Below, one piece after another: positions 21,342 through 31,506 of a DNA stretch of 36,016 nt (its first letter is position 1; each line of letters starts with the position of its first letter). The position numbers were made by a program, and so were the translations under genes. Location: contig LRSR01007650.1 of assembly GCA_001579985.1 (NCBI GenBank), forward strand, positions 1-36,016. The letters are read 5' to 3'. The notes beneath the pieces were generated by a model that was given only the letters and a program-made list of their open reading frames with translations, searched no databases and was not told the DNA's origin. This stretch comes from Hypsibius dujardini (taxonomy: Eukaryota; Tardigrada; Eutardigrada; Parachela; Hypsibiidae).

Positions 21342-21719
21342 ATGAGACCGTTTGTGCTTTTCCTAAACTTAATGAGTAAGTTCTCCGAACCGTTTCATCC
21401 TTTTGGGACGAACCATTCGGCCCGATTATTGAGCTCGAATTACGAATACGAATGAGGATGATGAATTTGAGGGATCTACTTGAGCATTACGGTCTTCAGT
21501 AAGTCTGTCCATTGCCCGCCCATTCGAATTCATTTGATCGATTGGCGGCCTTGATTGGCCTGCACGATCGTGCCTAAAACGTTTCTCAAAAAGTCTTCAG
21601 CTATGCAAAACAATGCTGCAGCGACGCGTAGGTTGCATAAAGACGGAGAAACTCCAGGCAATCTTGCCAATGGAGACCGTGCAGCCACTATGAAGATTTT
21701 CTCAATGGTTTTCACCTAA
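21342..21719 (+). CDS. Possible small secreted peptide, two exons (speculative)
   Basis: ATG at 21342 begins a short hydrophobic leader (MRPFVLFLNLM) ending at a consensus donor GTAAGT (21376). A phase-compatible acceptor, GTCTTCAG, ends at 21599. It opens 21600-21719, which reads to a TAA through MQNNAAATRRLHKDGETPG. The result would be about 50 aa with no recognised family. A leader exon with a strong donor is the only real evidence, and phase agreement could be chance. Confidence 0.2.
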
Positions 21720-21954
21720 TAAGCATGTTACTTATTTCCCATGAATTCTGCAAAAAAGGCTAAGAGTAAGCAATGCGAGGAACATGGCCCATCACTACGG
21801 TAGGCACCTCATTTCAGTCCTTAAATTAATACGTGCGGCGTTACATCAGGCAAGTTTTATAATCCCCTTAATACATTGCGGAGCTTGATTGAATTTTTCA
21901 AAGTGCCCGGACTTAAAAAAACAACTCTGACGCAGGCAGTTCAATCTTTTTTGT
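21720..21954. other. Interval 3' of the UGT gene
   Basis: Short AT-rich stretch downstream of the minus-strand UGT stop. Nothing recognised. Confidence 0.4.
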
Positions 21955-23860
21955 TTAGTTAAGAAATGACTGGGTCAGTCGTGCGTAGTCCAGCTCAGCC
22001 GAGCCATTAGTCTGGGAAGAGCTGGCAATGATATCTCGTAGGACCCTCGCTTGCCCTGCATACCCGGCACCTTCAGCGAAGACCCCGTCCACAATTCGCA
22101 CGAGTTCATTTGCTGACACGACCTCCCTCGCTTCATTGGCGCCACGAACAAGGACCCCCGCGCCCTTCGCGACTACAAACGTCGCATTCATCAGCTGGTC
22201 CGAACGCTGCGGCCAGGCCACAAACGGTACACCCACCGACAGGCCCTCCATCGTGCTACTCCATCCGCAATGGCTGACAAACACACCGACGCTTGAGTGC
22301 GCCAACACCATCCGCTGCGGAGCCCATGGGACGATCAATACACGACTGTTGGGATCATCCAATCCTTTGCGAGCGATCTCCTGTAGTTGATCCGAAAGGT
22401 GGACGTATTGAGCGGACTTTAAGGACCAGATCACCGGTCGCTCCAACCGTTCCACCGCCGCCGCGAGTTCCTTTAATTGGGCACAAGGAATTAAACATAT
22501 TAATTGATGATATTGATTATATAGTTCCAGTAACATAATTTTATGTTCAATAAACCTGAGGTTGAGGAGTTAAAAACTAGTTACAATTAACGATTTTGTT
22601 TTCCAAAAAAGGAATTCCGTTAATTCTCAATCTTCATCATGATTTATCACCATCCCATAAAACGGTGTGTGGTTTTGGGTACAAAATAATAATATATAAT
22701 AATAATAATATATTATAAGGCTTTGTTAGCAATAAATTTCTTGTTTTGGGGTGGTTAAGCTGTCTCATAGCGTGCAAAAACTGTGAATGTAATCTGATTA
22801 TCGACCGGTGCCGTATTTAAACTCAGCCGGGTAACTTCGAGCGAAAACGGAGGAACATGGAAGTGGAACACATGGAAGTGGAACACATGGAACAAATGGA
22901 ACACATGGAACACATGGAACACATGGAACACATGGAACACATGGAACACTTGGAACTGGAACGTGGCATCAACATCATCCCTACCTTCAACTGATCCGGC
23001 TTGAGGGAAGCTAACGTTCCGAACGCAATGTAAACAACGCTTCCTGCTTCCTTTTTCCCCAGCCAACTTTTCAGCTTTTGCGCCACTTCCGTGTCGTCTT
23101 CCTTACGCTCCGCCGTCTGGTCTTGCAGCTGCGGGTACGTACACAACACCGGAATCTCCCGCATCCCCGGCTGCTCGGAAATTCTAGCAATGGTTTCTCC
23201 CTCGAACTCCCGAATCGAATTAACAATAACACCTCTCGAAAATGGCAACGCCCTTTTAGCCGGGATGAAGAACCCTTGGAACTGACCGTCCGGCTGCGGT
23301 CCATGTAGCTTTCCATCCTCCCCTGGCATCTCTAGGAAGGCGGGGGCCTTGTCATACGGTACCGTCGGGGAGTTCTCGTCCACGAGAAGTACCATCAACG
23401 CGGTATGATAAGCCCGGCCGCAGTTCAGCAGATAGAATGGAATTTTTCGTGAAACGATGGTAGTAAGGCACGGACCGATGCTGATGTCTGTGATGAGGAA
23501 GTCGACCGGCGGGATCGGCGAGGCGGTGTCTGTTGGACCGTCCGTCCTGAGGTTGAGGGTACGGATAAAGTTCCCTACACCGATCATAATCAGTGCAAAA
23601 TTTTTTCCAGTCTCTTCGGACTGATGAGTTATGTCGAAGCCTTCCCGCACTCCGTCTTCAATACCGAAGTATTTAAGCGATGTGGATGAGGAGTCGCTTG
23701 TTGAGGGTTCGATCAATCCGCGTTGTCGGAGATCTTCCACCGCGTGGGCGGACGTGACGAGGGTGATCTTGTGGTGCTTGGCGAGGTTCTTCGCCAGCTG
23801 CAGCAGCGGGAGGAGATGCCCGAAGGCCGGGAACCCCAAGCAGACAATGTGTTTTGCCAT
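21955..23860 (-). CDS. Plant/bacterial-type UDP-glycosyltransferase (two exons)
   Basis: Exon 1 is 23860-22985 and exon 2 is 22470-21955 (phase 0, donor GTAGGG, acceptor TTAAAG), giving 463 aa. It is a GT1-family, GT-B-fold enzyme that moves a sugar from a UDP-sugar to a small lipophilic acceptor. The N-terminus (MAKHIVCLGFPAFGHLLPL) carries the catalytic His15, and LITDISIG carries the likely partner Asp125. The PSPG donor-binding box spans residues 341-384 and is exactly 44 aa. It starts WAPQ, contains HCGWSS and ends WPQRSDQ. Animal ER UGTs instead have a signal peptide, an HGG box and a C-terminal membrane anchor, all absent here. The protein should therefore be cytosolic and of plant/bacterial type. 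Horizontal origin is plausible but unproven. The intron starts with a 9-bp minisatellite. Confidence 0.9.
22856..22960. repeat. 9-bp minisatellite (CATGGAACA) in the UGT intron
   Basis: Runs of CATGGAACA with CATGGAAGTGGAACA variants lie about 25 nt inside the UGT intron donor. On the minus strand, read-through would give a Cys-Ser-Met or His-Val-Phe repeat, so the extended exon frames here are artefacts. Confidence 0.9.
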
Positions 23861-24310
23861 TTTTAAGACGCTTGTGTGCTAAAGCTGTACCTTTTGTAAA
23901 CGGAGAAAAACTTGCTCATGTAACACGGAAATAAAGCTTAGATACGATGCATTCAATCAGCATTTCAGGTCGCTTTGAAATTTATATATTTAACTGTAAA
24001 ACTGGCTCATCATAATTCAGTGGAGAAACAATCACTTAAAACTTCGCGCGATTCACGATGATCTGCAGAAGTCAACGCGGGTGCAAGAAAGTTTAGATTA
24101 GACGCAAAGGCAGCGTGTTGTGAGTATTGTAGAGTTCGCTGTCAACGGCGCAATCTGGTTTTGGTAACAATTGGCTTATCGAGATGACCTTTGACACGGT
24201 CTGACACCGCAAATTTGTTTCCAGCTTACCACACACGAAGCCCGAATGGAAACTCACGAGCTAGCTGCCTGACTGTATGGGATTGTTTCATTGAATATTT
24301 TATTCTATTT
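23861..24310. other. Upstream region of the UGT gene
   Basis: About 450 bp between the UGT start and the retroelement remnant. No coding content or clear promoter motif was recognised. Confidence 0.4.
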
Positions 24311-24315
24311 ATTAA

Positions 24316-24813
24316 CTAAGAAAGCAGGATTGCCAAAAACATCGACAGAAGGATCCTTCTGTCGATGTCGGCAATTAGTTCTTTTCCTTCTTCACACCAG
24401 GCACCGAAAGTTTCGAAGGCCAGTGAGACGAACAAGCACTGTCCTTCGAGCTCGGCGTAGGTCCAGTGCTAGTTCCATTCGGCTTCGCTTGCTGCGCGGC
24501 CAGCTTCCGCCGTTGAACCGAGAATGTGAGAAAGGGCCAGAGTATTGGAAACTGTTGCGTCCCACAGTAGCGCCTTGCCGTGCCGGAAGGAAGTCATGGT
24601 CATTCCGTCGGGTCGTTTTCCGCCCGCCCTGCACAGCGCCCGGGGTCCCCGTATGGCTGGCACACCGGCGCTGACGAGGGCCCGCTTGACAACTTCGTTG
24701 ATGGCGGAATGGCGGCTGCCACGGCTGATGCCGCACACGCAGGACAGACCGTAGTGGCCGTTCTCCCTCGCCTCCTTTCTGCAGGCTTGGCAGTTGTGCC
24801 AAGTTCATTTAAT
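24316..24813 (-). pseudogene. Decayed retroelement C-terminal fragment
   Basis: One minus-strand frame reads a Cys/His-rich start (CQACRKE, then HYGLSCVCG) followed by RHSAINEVVKRALVSAGVP, then GGKRPDGMTM and KALLWDATV. After an in-frame TAG at 24471-24469 it continues with FVSLAFETFGAW and ADIDRR to a second stop at 24316. This matches the domain at the C-terminus of many animal non-LTR reverse transcriptase proteins. No RT catalytic motifs lie upstream. The fragment is truncated at its 5' end and contains a nonsense codon, so it is dead. The family name is from memory of the motif order, not a search. Confidence 0.7.
24339..24368. repeat. 30-bp perfect palindrome centred on GGATCC
   Basis: ACATCGACAGAAGGA followed by its exact reverse complement, with no mismatch and no spacer. 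It lies at the 3' end of the retroelement fragment, over the codons for DIDRRILLSM. Confidence 0.9.
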
Positions 24814-25080
24814 TCCTATTGTCAAACTATGCAGTATGCAGTACTTTAATAACTGAGCAGATGCTCAGGCCTTGTAATGCTGACCCAGAATAGTAAAAAT
24901 TGGACCTAAAGATAAAGGCCGTTTAGAGCTATGGTAAAAAACCCTTAGCAGAAATCCTTGGACTACAGTAGGAGAACCAAAGCTTTCATAAGAGATGTAC
25001 TATGACGTCCAACCATCATTGTCTCCGATCGTAATTGAGAGGAAAAACTGGGAGCAGCCCGGTCATGGATCTCAATGGTT

Positions 25081-26354
25081 TTATGCTTTAACTTTGTCAT
25101 GTTCGACTAACGCCCCCACGGCGCTACAGTATCCTTCATGTTCTATGAAAAACGAGTTGACCGCGCCTTGACTGACGAAATGCTGCATTGCAGTGATCTG
25201 TTTCTTTGCAAGGTCATTATTGCCGAAGAAGCTGCCGACGAACAAGACCTGCTTCACTCCGGTAGCTCGAACACTGTCACCCACAGCCGCACCGACCACC
25301 GTGGTGATTGTGGCTAATAAAGATCGCGCCAGGTCCTCCGGCTTCGCGGCCTTTCGCTGCTCTGGGTCCAGCATGTGTCCGAAACTGACCAGGACAAAAT
25401 CAGGCGGCAATTTGTAGCCGGAGCGGAGCTGCAGATACTCGCTTCCAACCTCTCCAATCTAAAGATAAAAAAGAGTTCAGAAGATAACATTAGGATTATC
25501 AAGAAACAAACCCTATACGGAGACACAGACACAGACACAGACACAGACACAGACACAGACACAGACACAGACACAGACACAGACACAGAATAACGTCGAG
25601 ATTGTGTGAGTCTTACCACTTTGTCCACCGTTCCCTTATGATTTCCCCTCTTTGCCAACGCCATGGCCTCATCGAAGTTTTTCGCCGGAGTCACCAGACA
25701 GCAAAGCCCCAGAAACATTGCCCCACCGATACTCGAACCGCCGATTACAGTGAAATCCTTCGGGGACGTAACAAGGCAGATGCTCGTCGCACTCCCCACC
25801 GTCACCAGAAGGTACGGATAAGTCAAATGATCCTTTTCAACATGAACCTTTCGACACAACTCCTCGTTGGATGGGTTCTCAAAATAGTAGCACTCCTTCG
25901 GACTGTGCTGCAGAAGGTACACCAAACCGCTGGCCTGGGTGGTAAACTCATCCGCCGTACGATAATCCACTTCCATCTCCTCAAAATCCTTCCGGTTTAC
26001 ATATGATCCCATCCCAGTGGCGGTGATGGTGATACCCTTCGCAGGCAGACCCTTGGTCTTCATCAAGCCAATCACTGTGTCTAGTTCGATGACGGGGAAA
26101 CGGATGAAATGGAGGCTTCCTGTGAGATCGTTCAACGGAACGCCCGGTATGGTCAGGGACTCCTCTCGGACCCCATCCACTTCGTCGTAGGTTGTCTTAC
26201 TGGTGATGTAATCACGAATGGCTTTGCTGGAGGAATTTGACGCGCTTAAGTGGCAGTTTTCGCCGAGTTTCTCCGGTTCGAAGTAAACCACCTTGGCCAG
26301 AGAATTTCCAAGGTCCACCCCGAGCAACGTAGTCTCATCTGCATTAACTGACAT
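25081..26354 (-). CDS. Pantothenate kinase-like protein, catalytic residues substituted
   Basis: Exon 1 is 26354-25617 and exon 2 is 25458-25081 (donor GTAAGA, acceptor TTTAG, phase 0), giving 371 aa, the size of a eukaryotic type II PanK core. Family signatures include GVDLGNSLAKVVYFEP, LHFIRFP, ECYYFENP, FLGLCCLVT, KPEDLARSLLATIT, VLFVGSFF and a terminal EHEGYCSAVGALVEH. PanKs phosphorylate pantothenate, the first step of CoA synthesis. By eye, the segment around TATGMGSYVNRKDF puts Arg121 where active PanKs have the catalytic Glu (Glu138 of human PANK3). FTVIGGSSIGG puts Val203 where they have Arg207. Human PANK4 lost the same two residues and is inactive. No DUF89 domain follows, so this is not a full PANK4. 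The protein is probably a pseudoenzyme or regulatory paralogue. Confidence 0.88.
25518..25590. repeat. ACAGAC hexamer microsatellite in the PANK intron
   Basis: About 12 near-perfect units in intron 25459-25616 (GTGTCT in the transcript). The unit and transcript-strand orientation are the same as in the repeat of carbonic anhydrase intron 3. It opens an artefactual Val-Ser repeat frame continuous with exon 1. Confidence 0.92.
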
Positions 26355-28020
26355 AGCTGTAAGAATAGTGCTTTGGTTGCTTTAAAGTCGTCAGTTAACA
26401 AAACACGAGGAAGGAGAATAAATGACCAGGTATGAAGTTTTCGTATGTATGAAGAAAGAGTTTGCTGAATCGAAGATGGTAAGATTCTCGATTGTGTCGT
26501 CTGGTCTAGTTTAGGCTGAATAGTTTGCAAGGTTAGTCATCGTGGTGCGCAGATGTCTGCGATAACCGGTCCCTAGACGATAGACAGGTCAATTCGTTAT
26601 CGGCCCTAGGCAGGCGCAACAGATGATGGTTGAAAGTGGCGCCAGTCTGTGATGGTGTCAGTATGTTTGATCGATAAACTGTCTCTTGGATTCGGAGATT
26701 ATTTAAGCTGCTAACGTATTTGGCCACCTCTCACTGTGTGGGGATTTTTCGCCTCATACTCGCCCCTCGCCCCTCGCTTCAGGCGTGGCTTGTTATTTTT
26801 AAGCCCAATTGTTGATTGGCTCACCCCCCCCCCAACTAGCAAACCAATGAAAAAATGCACTTTCAAAAGAGTGAATGAAATTCTTTTCTGAGTTTTTTAT
26901 CGCATTTTTGCTAAGTTGTTTTGGAAAGTAGTTTTTGTTTCGCGTATTTTCCTGAGGGATTTTATTATTTATCAATCTCGATAAAGTTATATATTTTGGT
27001 GCTTCCATTGATTGAGCGATTGTTTTGCGTGCCCTAGTCCAAGTGCAACGAACGAATCAATAAATCTACGTATGTGACTGACATACGGACAAGCGAAGTC
27101 CGCAAAGTCAAAAGCTCAGCTTTAGATCTAAACTCTGACTCTTAGAGCTAGAAAGCTAAATTGTTTCGAGAAGAACGATGAAAATATAAACTAAAATTTA
27201 TATATAATTATATAATATTAATATTATTAATATATAATGGTATATGATTGTGCGACTGCAGTCAACAGTCTGATAAAAATCCATGATTGAGAAGTTTTGA
27301 AAATTCATTTCAATCAAATCCTTCAGAGATCAATCAACTGGTTGAGAAAGGCTGGGAAAATATCGCTCAAGCACAGAAAAGGTACGCCACGCCTGGGGCA
27401 AGGGGTGAGGGGCGAATAGGGGGCCCCCTCTCACTGTGATTTGTGAAGGCAAAACTCGGAAATCGTTGAAGAAATCTGCCTGTTGAGATGAGTGCGTGCA
27501 AGGACCGCGTCATGATAAGAACAAACGGTTTTTGAGTGAGAAAGAAAGATAAGGAATCTCAGATGGCCACGCCCAGTTTAGTTTTAGGACATAGCGATAA
27601 CGACTGTATATTAGAATTATTGGGCTCTCAATCAGACATTTGACTATATTTAAAAATCAATTATGAACGATTTTTGTTGAAACTTAAGTTGCAATTGCTA
27701 GTTTCCTTGTTTTTATTGCATTCTTCAGATTAAGTATACTTTCTGTAGGAAGGGCAAAACTTGGCTCAACTAAAAACTAAACTAACAATTTTGGTGACTA
27801 ATTTCTTGACGTTATTTTTAAGTCAACTAAAAAAATTACCTGCTAATTTTAGATACCTTACTTTTATTTTATTATTTTATTTTAGATATTTTAGAAGTGC
27901 GAAAAGCTAAAACTTACAAATTTATCGACTAATTTCGACAAAAACTGGACTAAATTTTTGAGTTATTAATAGAAATGAATTAAAAATCTTTATTAACTAA
28001 CTTTTAGTTTACTATAGAAC
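26355..28020. other. Gene-poor interval with an inverted repeat pair
   Basis: Contains the likely PANK promoter. 26755-26792 and the reverse complement of about 27370-27408 share a GCCCCTC-rich, AGGCGTGGC-containing stretch at roughly 75-80% identity by eye. CCTCTCACTGTG also occurs in the same orientation at both sites. The region between is AT-rich, with no recognised coding sequence. 27600-28020 is AT-rich with repeated AACTAA/TTTAGTT motifs. Confidence 0.45.
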
Positions 28021-29080
28021 TAGTTAGTTGAGTAATTTTAGTTGTGCCTTCCTTATTAGTGTGAGTCCCCTGTCGAAAACAAATTGCTGACGACTGGCTT
28101 CCGAAAGCGCTGTCTCAAAATAATACGAGAGATTTACAGGAAAAGTTCTGGTGGTCTCCGTGTATGTGGTTCTGGCCCATTGCTCACCCATCACAAACCT
28201 CTTAGGAGACCTGGCTCCGCCCTGTAAGGACGTCCTGAACGAGGCAGGCTTGATGCGAGTGGCATTAGCGACCATTGAGGGTGCGCTAACAAAATATACC
28301 GCAAAAGTTCTCAGTTACCGTTAACGGTGCTACTGAATTGGTAACCTGTCAATTATTCGCAAAACATTGCCCGACGTACAAATATAGACTCAAGAATATT
28401 CAGAAGGAATCGTCAACTACTGCGTTTGCAACGGAAAAAGCTGCAGGATTTTTGGACCAAAATATGATTATCAAGAGAGCAATAAAAGTGCTTCATCAGA
28501 TTGATAATGTGATCAGCAGAAGGATTCCAGGGTTGCTCTCAGGGTAGATGACGGTATCAGCCGCGAGTCCGCTGATTGTCTGCAGAGGTGATGATCCGCT
28601 TACAGTCCTTAACAATATCCGGAGATCTACGGAAAGACTATAGGATAGGTCCCCGGTGAACCCACACACGAGACCGGGTTCAATAAACAGATTGAACCGA
28701 AGAAATGGGAGAGAAAACCAATCGACGGCAGTTCATTACGCTGATGATGACACAGATGAACCCGCACTACCCTCACGGTATGCGATCTCAGCCACAGAGA
28801 ATGACAGAAAGCCAAAAAATGTATCTGGCCGGAGCTACAAACAACACCCACTCGACACGAGAACAGATTACTAATACTAGAATATATGGTGATGAAGCTA
28901 GAACAAAGGCACTTATCACAGTGGACCATGCTACTGCAGTAAAGCCCGACCAATTTAGCAATACTCACAGACAAAGCCGCATAAAAAGAGCAAAAGAACC
29001 CAATGCCCAGCAAGGGAAAGCAGGGGTAATCAAAGTTGGAAGAACGTGGCAAAAGTAAAGCAGCAACAACCACATGGACA
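28021..29080. other. Interval with unassigned ORFs
   Basis: Minus-strand ORF 28024-28275 and overlapping plus and minus ORFs at 28627-29085 have no recognisable family signature. The minus frame at 28900-29050 is hydrophobic and could be decayed receptor sequence, but I cannot support that. The segment just before 29082 only weakly resembles the TM5 region of the GPCR at 31507-33459. Confidence 0.35.
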
Positions 29081-29081
29081 G

Positions 29082-29300
29082 ACACGCATCATCCTCATCG
29101 CGGCCAACACGAAGCTACGACAGTTGGTAACCAAGGCTCCAAGCCCTACCGCAACAGGCCCCTCTTCGCAAGTCATCGTCCGCATCGTCTGGAGCTCCCT
29201 CCATGCCAGCATGGTCATCCTGCTGTTTGCGGTCCTCTCCAAGGCTCCCTACCTTCTCCACGTCGAACCGTGGGTCGCTAGTCCGACCGTCGTACGGTTA
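29082..29300 (+). pseudogene. Inverted TM6-TM7 fragment of the neighbouring GPCR
   Basis: The plus-strand frame (TRIILIAANTKLRQL, then VIVRIVWSSL, LLFAVLS.APYLLHVE and SPTVVR) is about 80% identical in protein to part of the intact GPCR exon at 31783-32001 on the opposite strand. At the DNA level it is nearly 90% identical by eye. Similarity stops abruptly at 29300, exactly where the minus-strand GPCR pseudogene begins. There is no start, TM1-TM5 or complete TM7. It is either an inverted duplication of the intact gene or an in-place inversion of the pseudogene's own 3' part. Confidence 0.75.
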
Positions 29301-30022
29301 TTCTTGACCGGGCTGTCGGCTTTGCCTGATGGAATTACGCCTACTCCAGGGATCGACGATGTGTCTCCGCCTCGAAATAACATAGGAAAAGACCGGATAG
29401 CTGACAAACAGCCATGTGAAGGATATGTACGTCGTCATGATTCGCACGATATTCTGGTACAGAGGAAGTACCAAGGTAAACTCACAATCCGTCGTGGGAG
29501 TCACCACGGCCTGCACTTGATCGACGATGAACAAGGGAAGGTACCAAATTTGATGGTACAACAGAGCAAATGAGGTCGCTTTAAGCCCGAAGCTCACCTT
29601 TTTATGGCGGCACCACGTGAGCAGGAGGATGGCGAGCCATCAGTCTAGACAAATCAAGGCATGCTGGAGTCGAGTGAACCCACCGGACGTCCACTGGCAG
29701 TACTTGACGAACCCCCGTAACCCCTTATTACCGACCGAAATCTCACGGTAAAAGTACCGTGCAACGGTTCGAACGGTTCGTACACGGTGGCGGTGAAGAG
29801 GTTCATGACGGCTAGGTTGAGGATGTAAATGGTCAAGGGAGTTATCAGACAAGGTCTTCGGATAAAAGTTATGAGGATTTCCATGTTGGCCAAGGCACCA
29901 ATCAAGATGATTGGTACACGGATGTAGGAAACTGTTTGTAGAAGAGTAGAGACAGACGTGGAACTCGTCAAAAAGGACGAGAAATTTAATTGGGAGATAT
30001 TGAGAGACATTATTGTGTCCAA
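29298..30022 (-). pseudogene. Rhodopsin-like GPCR pseudogene, TM1-TM5
   Basis: From ATG at 30022, TM1 (IILIGALANMEILITFI) and TM2 (YILNLAVMNLFTATVY) are intact. A frameshift occurs in the first outer loop near 29745-29770. TM3 then follows in another frame (KYCQWTSGGFTRLQHALICLD), where Arg stands at the usual Cys3.25 position. The DRY/DRW Arg codon is TGA (29642-29640). After it, the frame reads TM4 (FALLYHQIWYLPLFIV), an outer loop with a Cys (TTDCEF) and TM5 to a stop at 29298, abutting the inverted fragment. With these lesions and no TM6-TM7 it cannot make a receptor. Confidence 0.8.
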
Positions 30023-30139
30023 GTGAAATAAGGAGTATAAAGAAACAGAGAACTGTCGGTAAATGTGTTAAGCTCTTAATAGCCGCATGAACACTACACG
30101 AAAATCTTTCGATTTTCATGCTTCGTTCGATACGTTAAA

Positions 30140-30284
30140 TACGAGGGGGCATGCTGAAATGATTGAAAGTCCTTTTTTATCTTTTTTTTATTTATAACTT
30201 ATAAACAATATTTCACTCGAATCTCACAATATAATCTCCGTTGTTGCATTCAATGCACTTCTTCAACCGGGCCAGCCATTGCTA
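30140..30284 (-). mobile_element. Mariner-family transposon relic
   Basis: 30140 onward reads TACGAGGGGGCATGC, a mariner-type terminus. Inside it, on the minus strand between stops (30281-30213), is a peptide with the pattern QWLARLKKCIEC..GDYIV, which fits the very C-terminus of mariner transposases. The rest of the transposase and the other TIR are missing. This is a 5'-truncated copy. The family call is from the TIR plus motif. Confidence 0.6.
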
Positions 30285-30299
30285 AAACAGAAACAACGC

Positions 30300-31506
30300 C
30301 CCGGTACGACACAGCCCCAGCCGTTCACTGTCGGGCCCCGGCACTGGTTCGCCACCCAGTACAGCACCTTGCGGTACCAACCAAGCTCGTACTTTATTTA
30401 CCACTAGCCAACACTTAAGCAAGGATTGTAGCTAAGTGTATAAGTGCGAGTAGAAAATTCTGTTGAAATTGTATGCAAAGGATCTGTGGATCTGCGTGGA
30501 ACTCTGGCGCAGCAATTTAATCAAGAGGGTTTATTGTCAATCCGGCAAGTGCTATTTTGTTGTGCATGTACCACTGCATATGTGCACCCTCGGCTCTCGA
30601 GGAATATCCTGTTTTGATTGTAGATGACGACAATCACACGCTTTTTCCAATGTATAATCCGATAAGCTGATCTGATGGAAATTCCTCCCCAAAACTTGCG
30701 AGAGTCGCTCTTTCGGTAACATACCTGTAGAAGTTTCATGCGAGCATGGTCGCAACCCGTGCTCGAACAAGTGGCTGGATTAGACCGAGTTCAAGTTTTT
30801 GTCACGTGAATTCTCAAGGCAAGCCACCTGCACCTGTTTGCTCAGCCAAAACGTCCTTTCCAGTAGAGTATACACTCTAGATACATCCCGGATTCTAAAC
30901 GCGGTTTAGCTCCGCCTTCGTCACGCGCACCACTGTATTGAGAGCTTAGGCTACAATTTCACGTCACCTTCCCCCTTCTTGTCTTCTCCCACTGTCGTGT
31001 TTTCTGATATTGACTGTTCTTCCTTAACATGATAAATTGATTTTTCTAGAATCTTTTAGGTTTCCTTTTCACAAAAAATTGAAACCCCAAATATTGGACT
31101 ATCTGAGCGAGAGGGTTAAGCGAAAAAAGAAAATGCCCGCTTTTTCTTGACTCTTTGAGTTTTGGTCACAGCATTGACTTGACCGATGTCCAAACATCGA
31201 GGTGTGTTATACCTAGAGATTGAGGAACAGGATAGATGGGCTTTCCAATATTATCAAGTTCGTTATACAGTAATCACTCAAGGAGATATTGGTCAGAACT
31301 CGTAAAACCAACAGCAGCGACAATGGGGGAAGGGGAAAGGGGACTTGTAAGCTAAGCCCCCCTCCCCCAAGCAGGCTTTTTTAAACTTTTAACATTTTAA
31401 TGCTTGCTACCAGGGGGGTTTTTGCCGATAGTTGGTTAGAAACAAGATTCCCTCCTCGTACGAATGTCGATCAGTGTTCGTGTTCCAATGAGAGCCCAAG
31501 TAATTC
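30300..31506. other. Interval without a recognised gene
   Basis: Contains copy B of the dispersed repeat (31172-31370) and scattered short ORFs (for example 30521-30770, minus) without recognisable domains. It lies 3' of the intact GPCR gene. Confidence 0.45.
31172..31370. repeat. Dispersed repeat, copy B
   Basis: Same block order as 19795-20020, including ATTGGTCAG, GTAAAACCAACAG, the GGGGAAGGGG tract, GGGGACTTGTA and TAAGCCC. It is shorter in the GGGGAAG tract. Confidence 0.55.

Noticed and set aside
22856-22960. CRISPR-like array
   Set aside because: Units are contiguous 9-mers without unique spacers, and the context is a eukaryotic intron.
28627-29085. Minus-strand hydrophobic ORF that might be receptor sequence
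   Set aside because: No GPCR motif can be identified, and the composition may be chance antisense to a low-information region.
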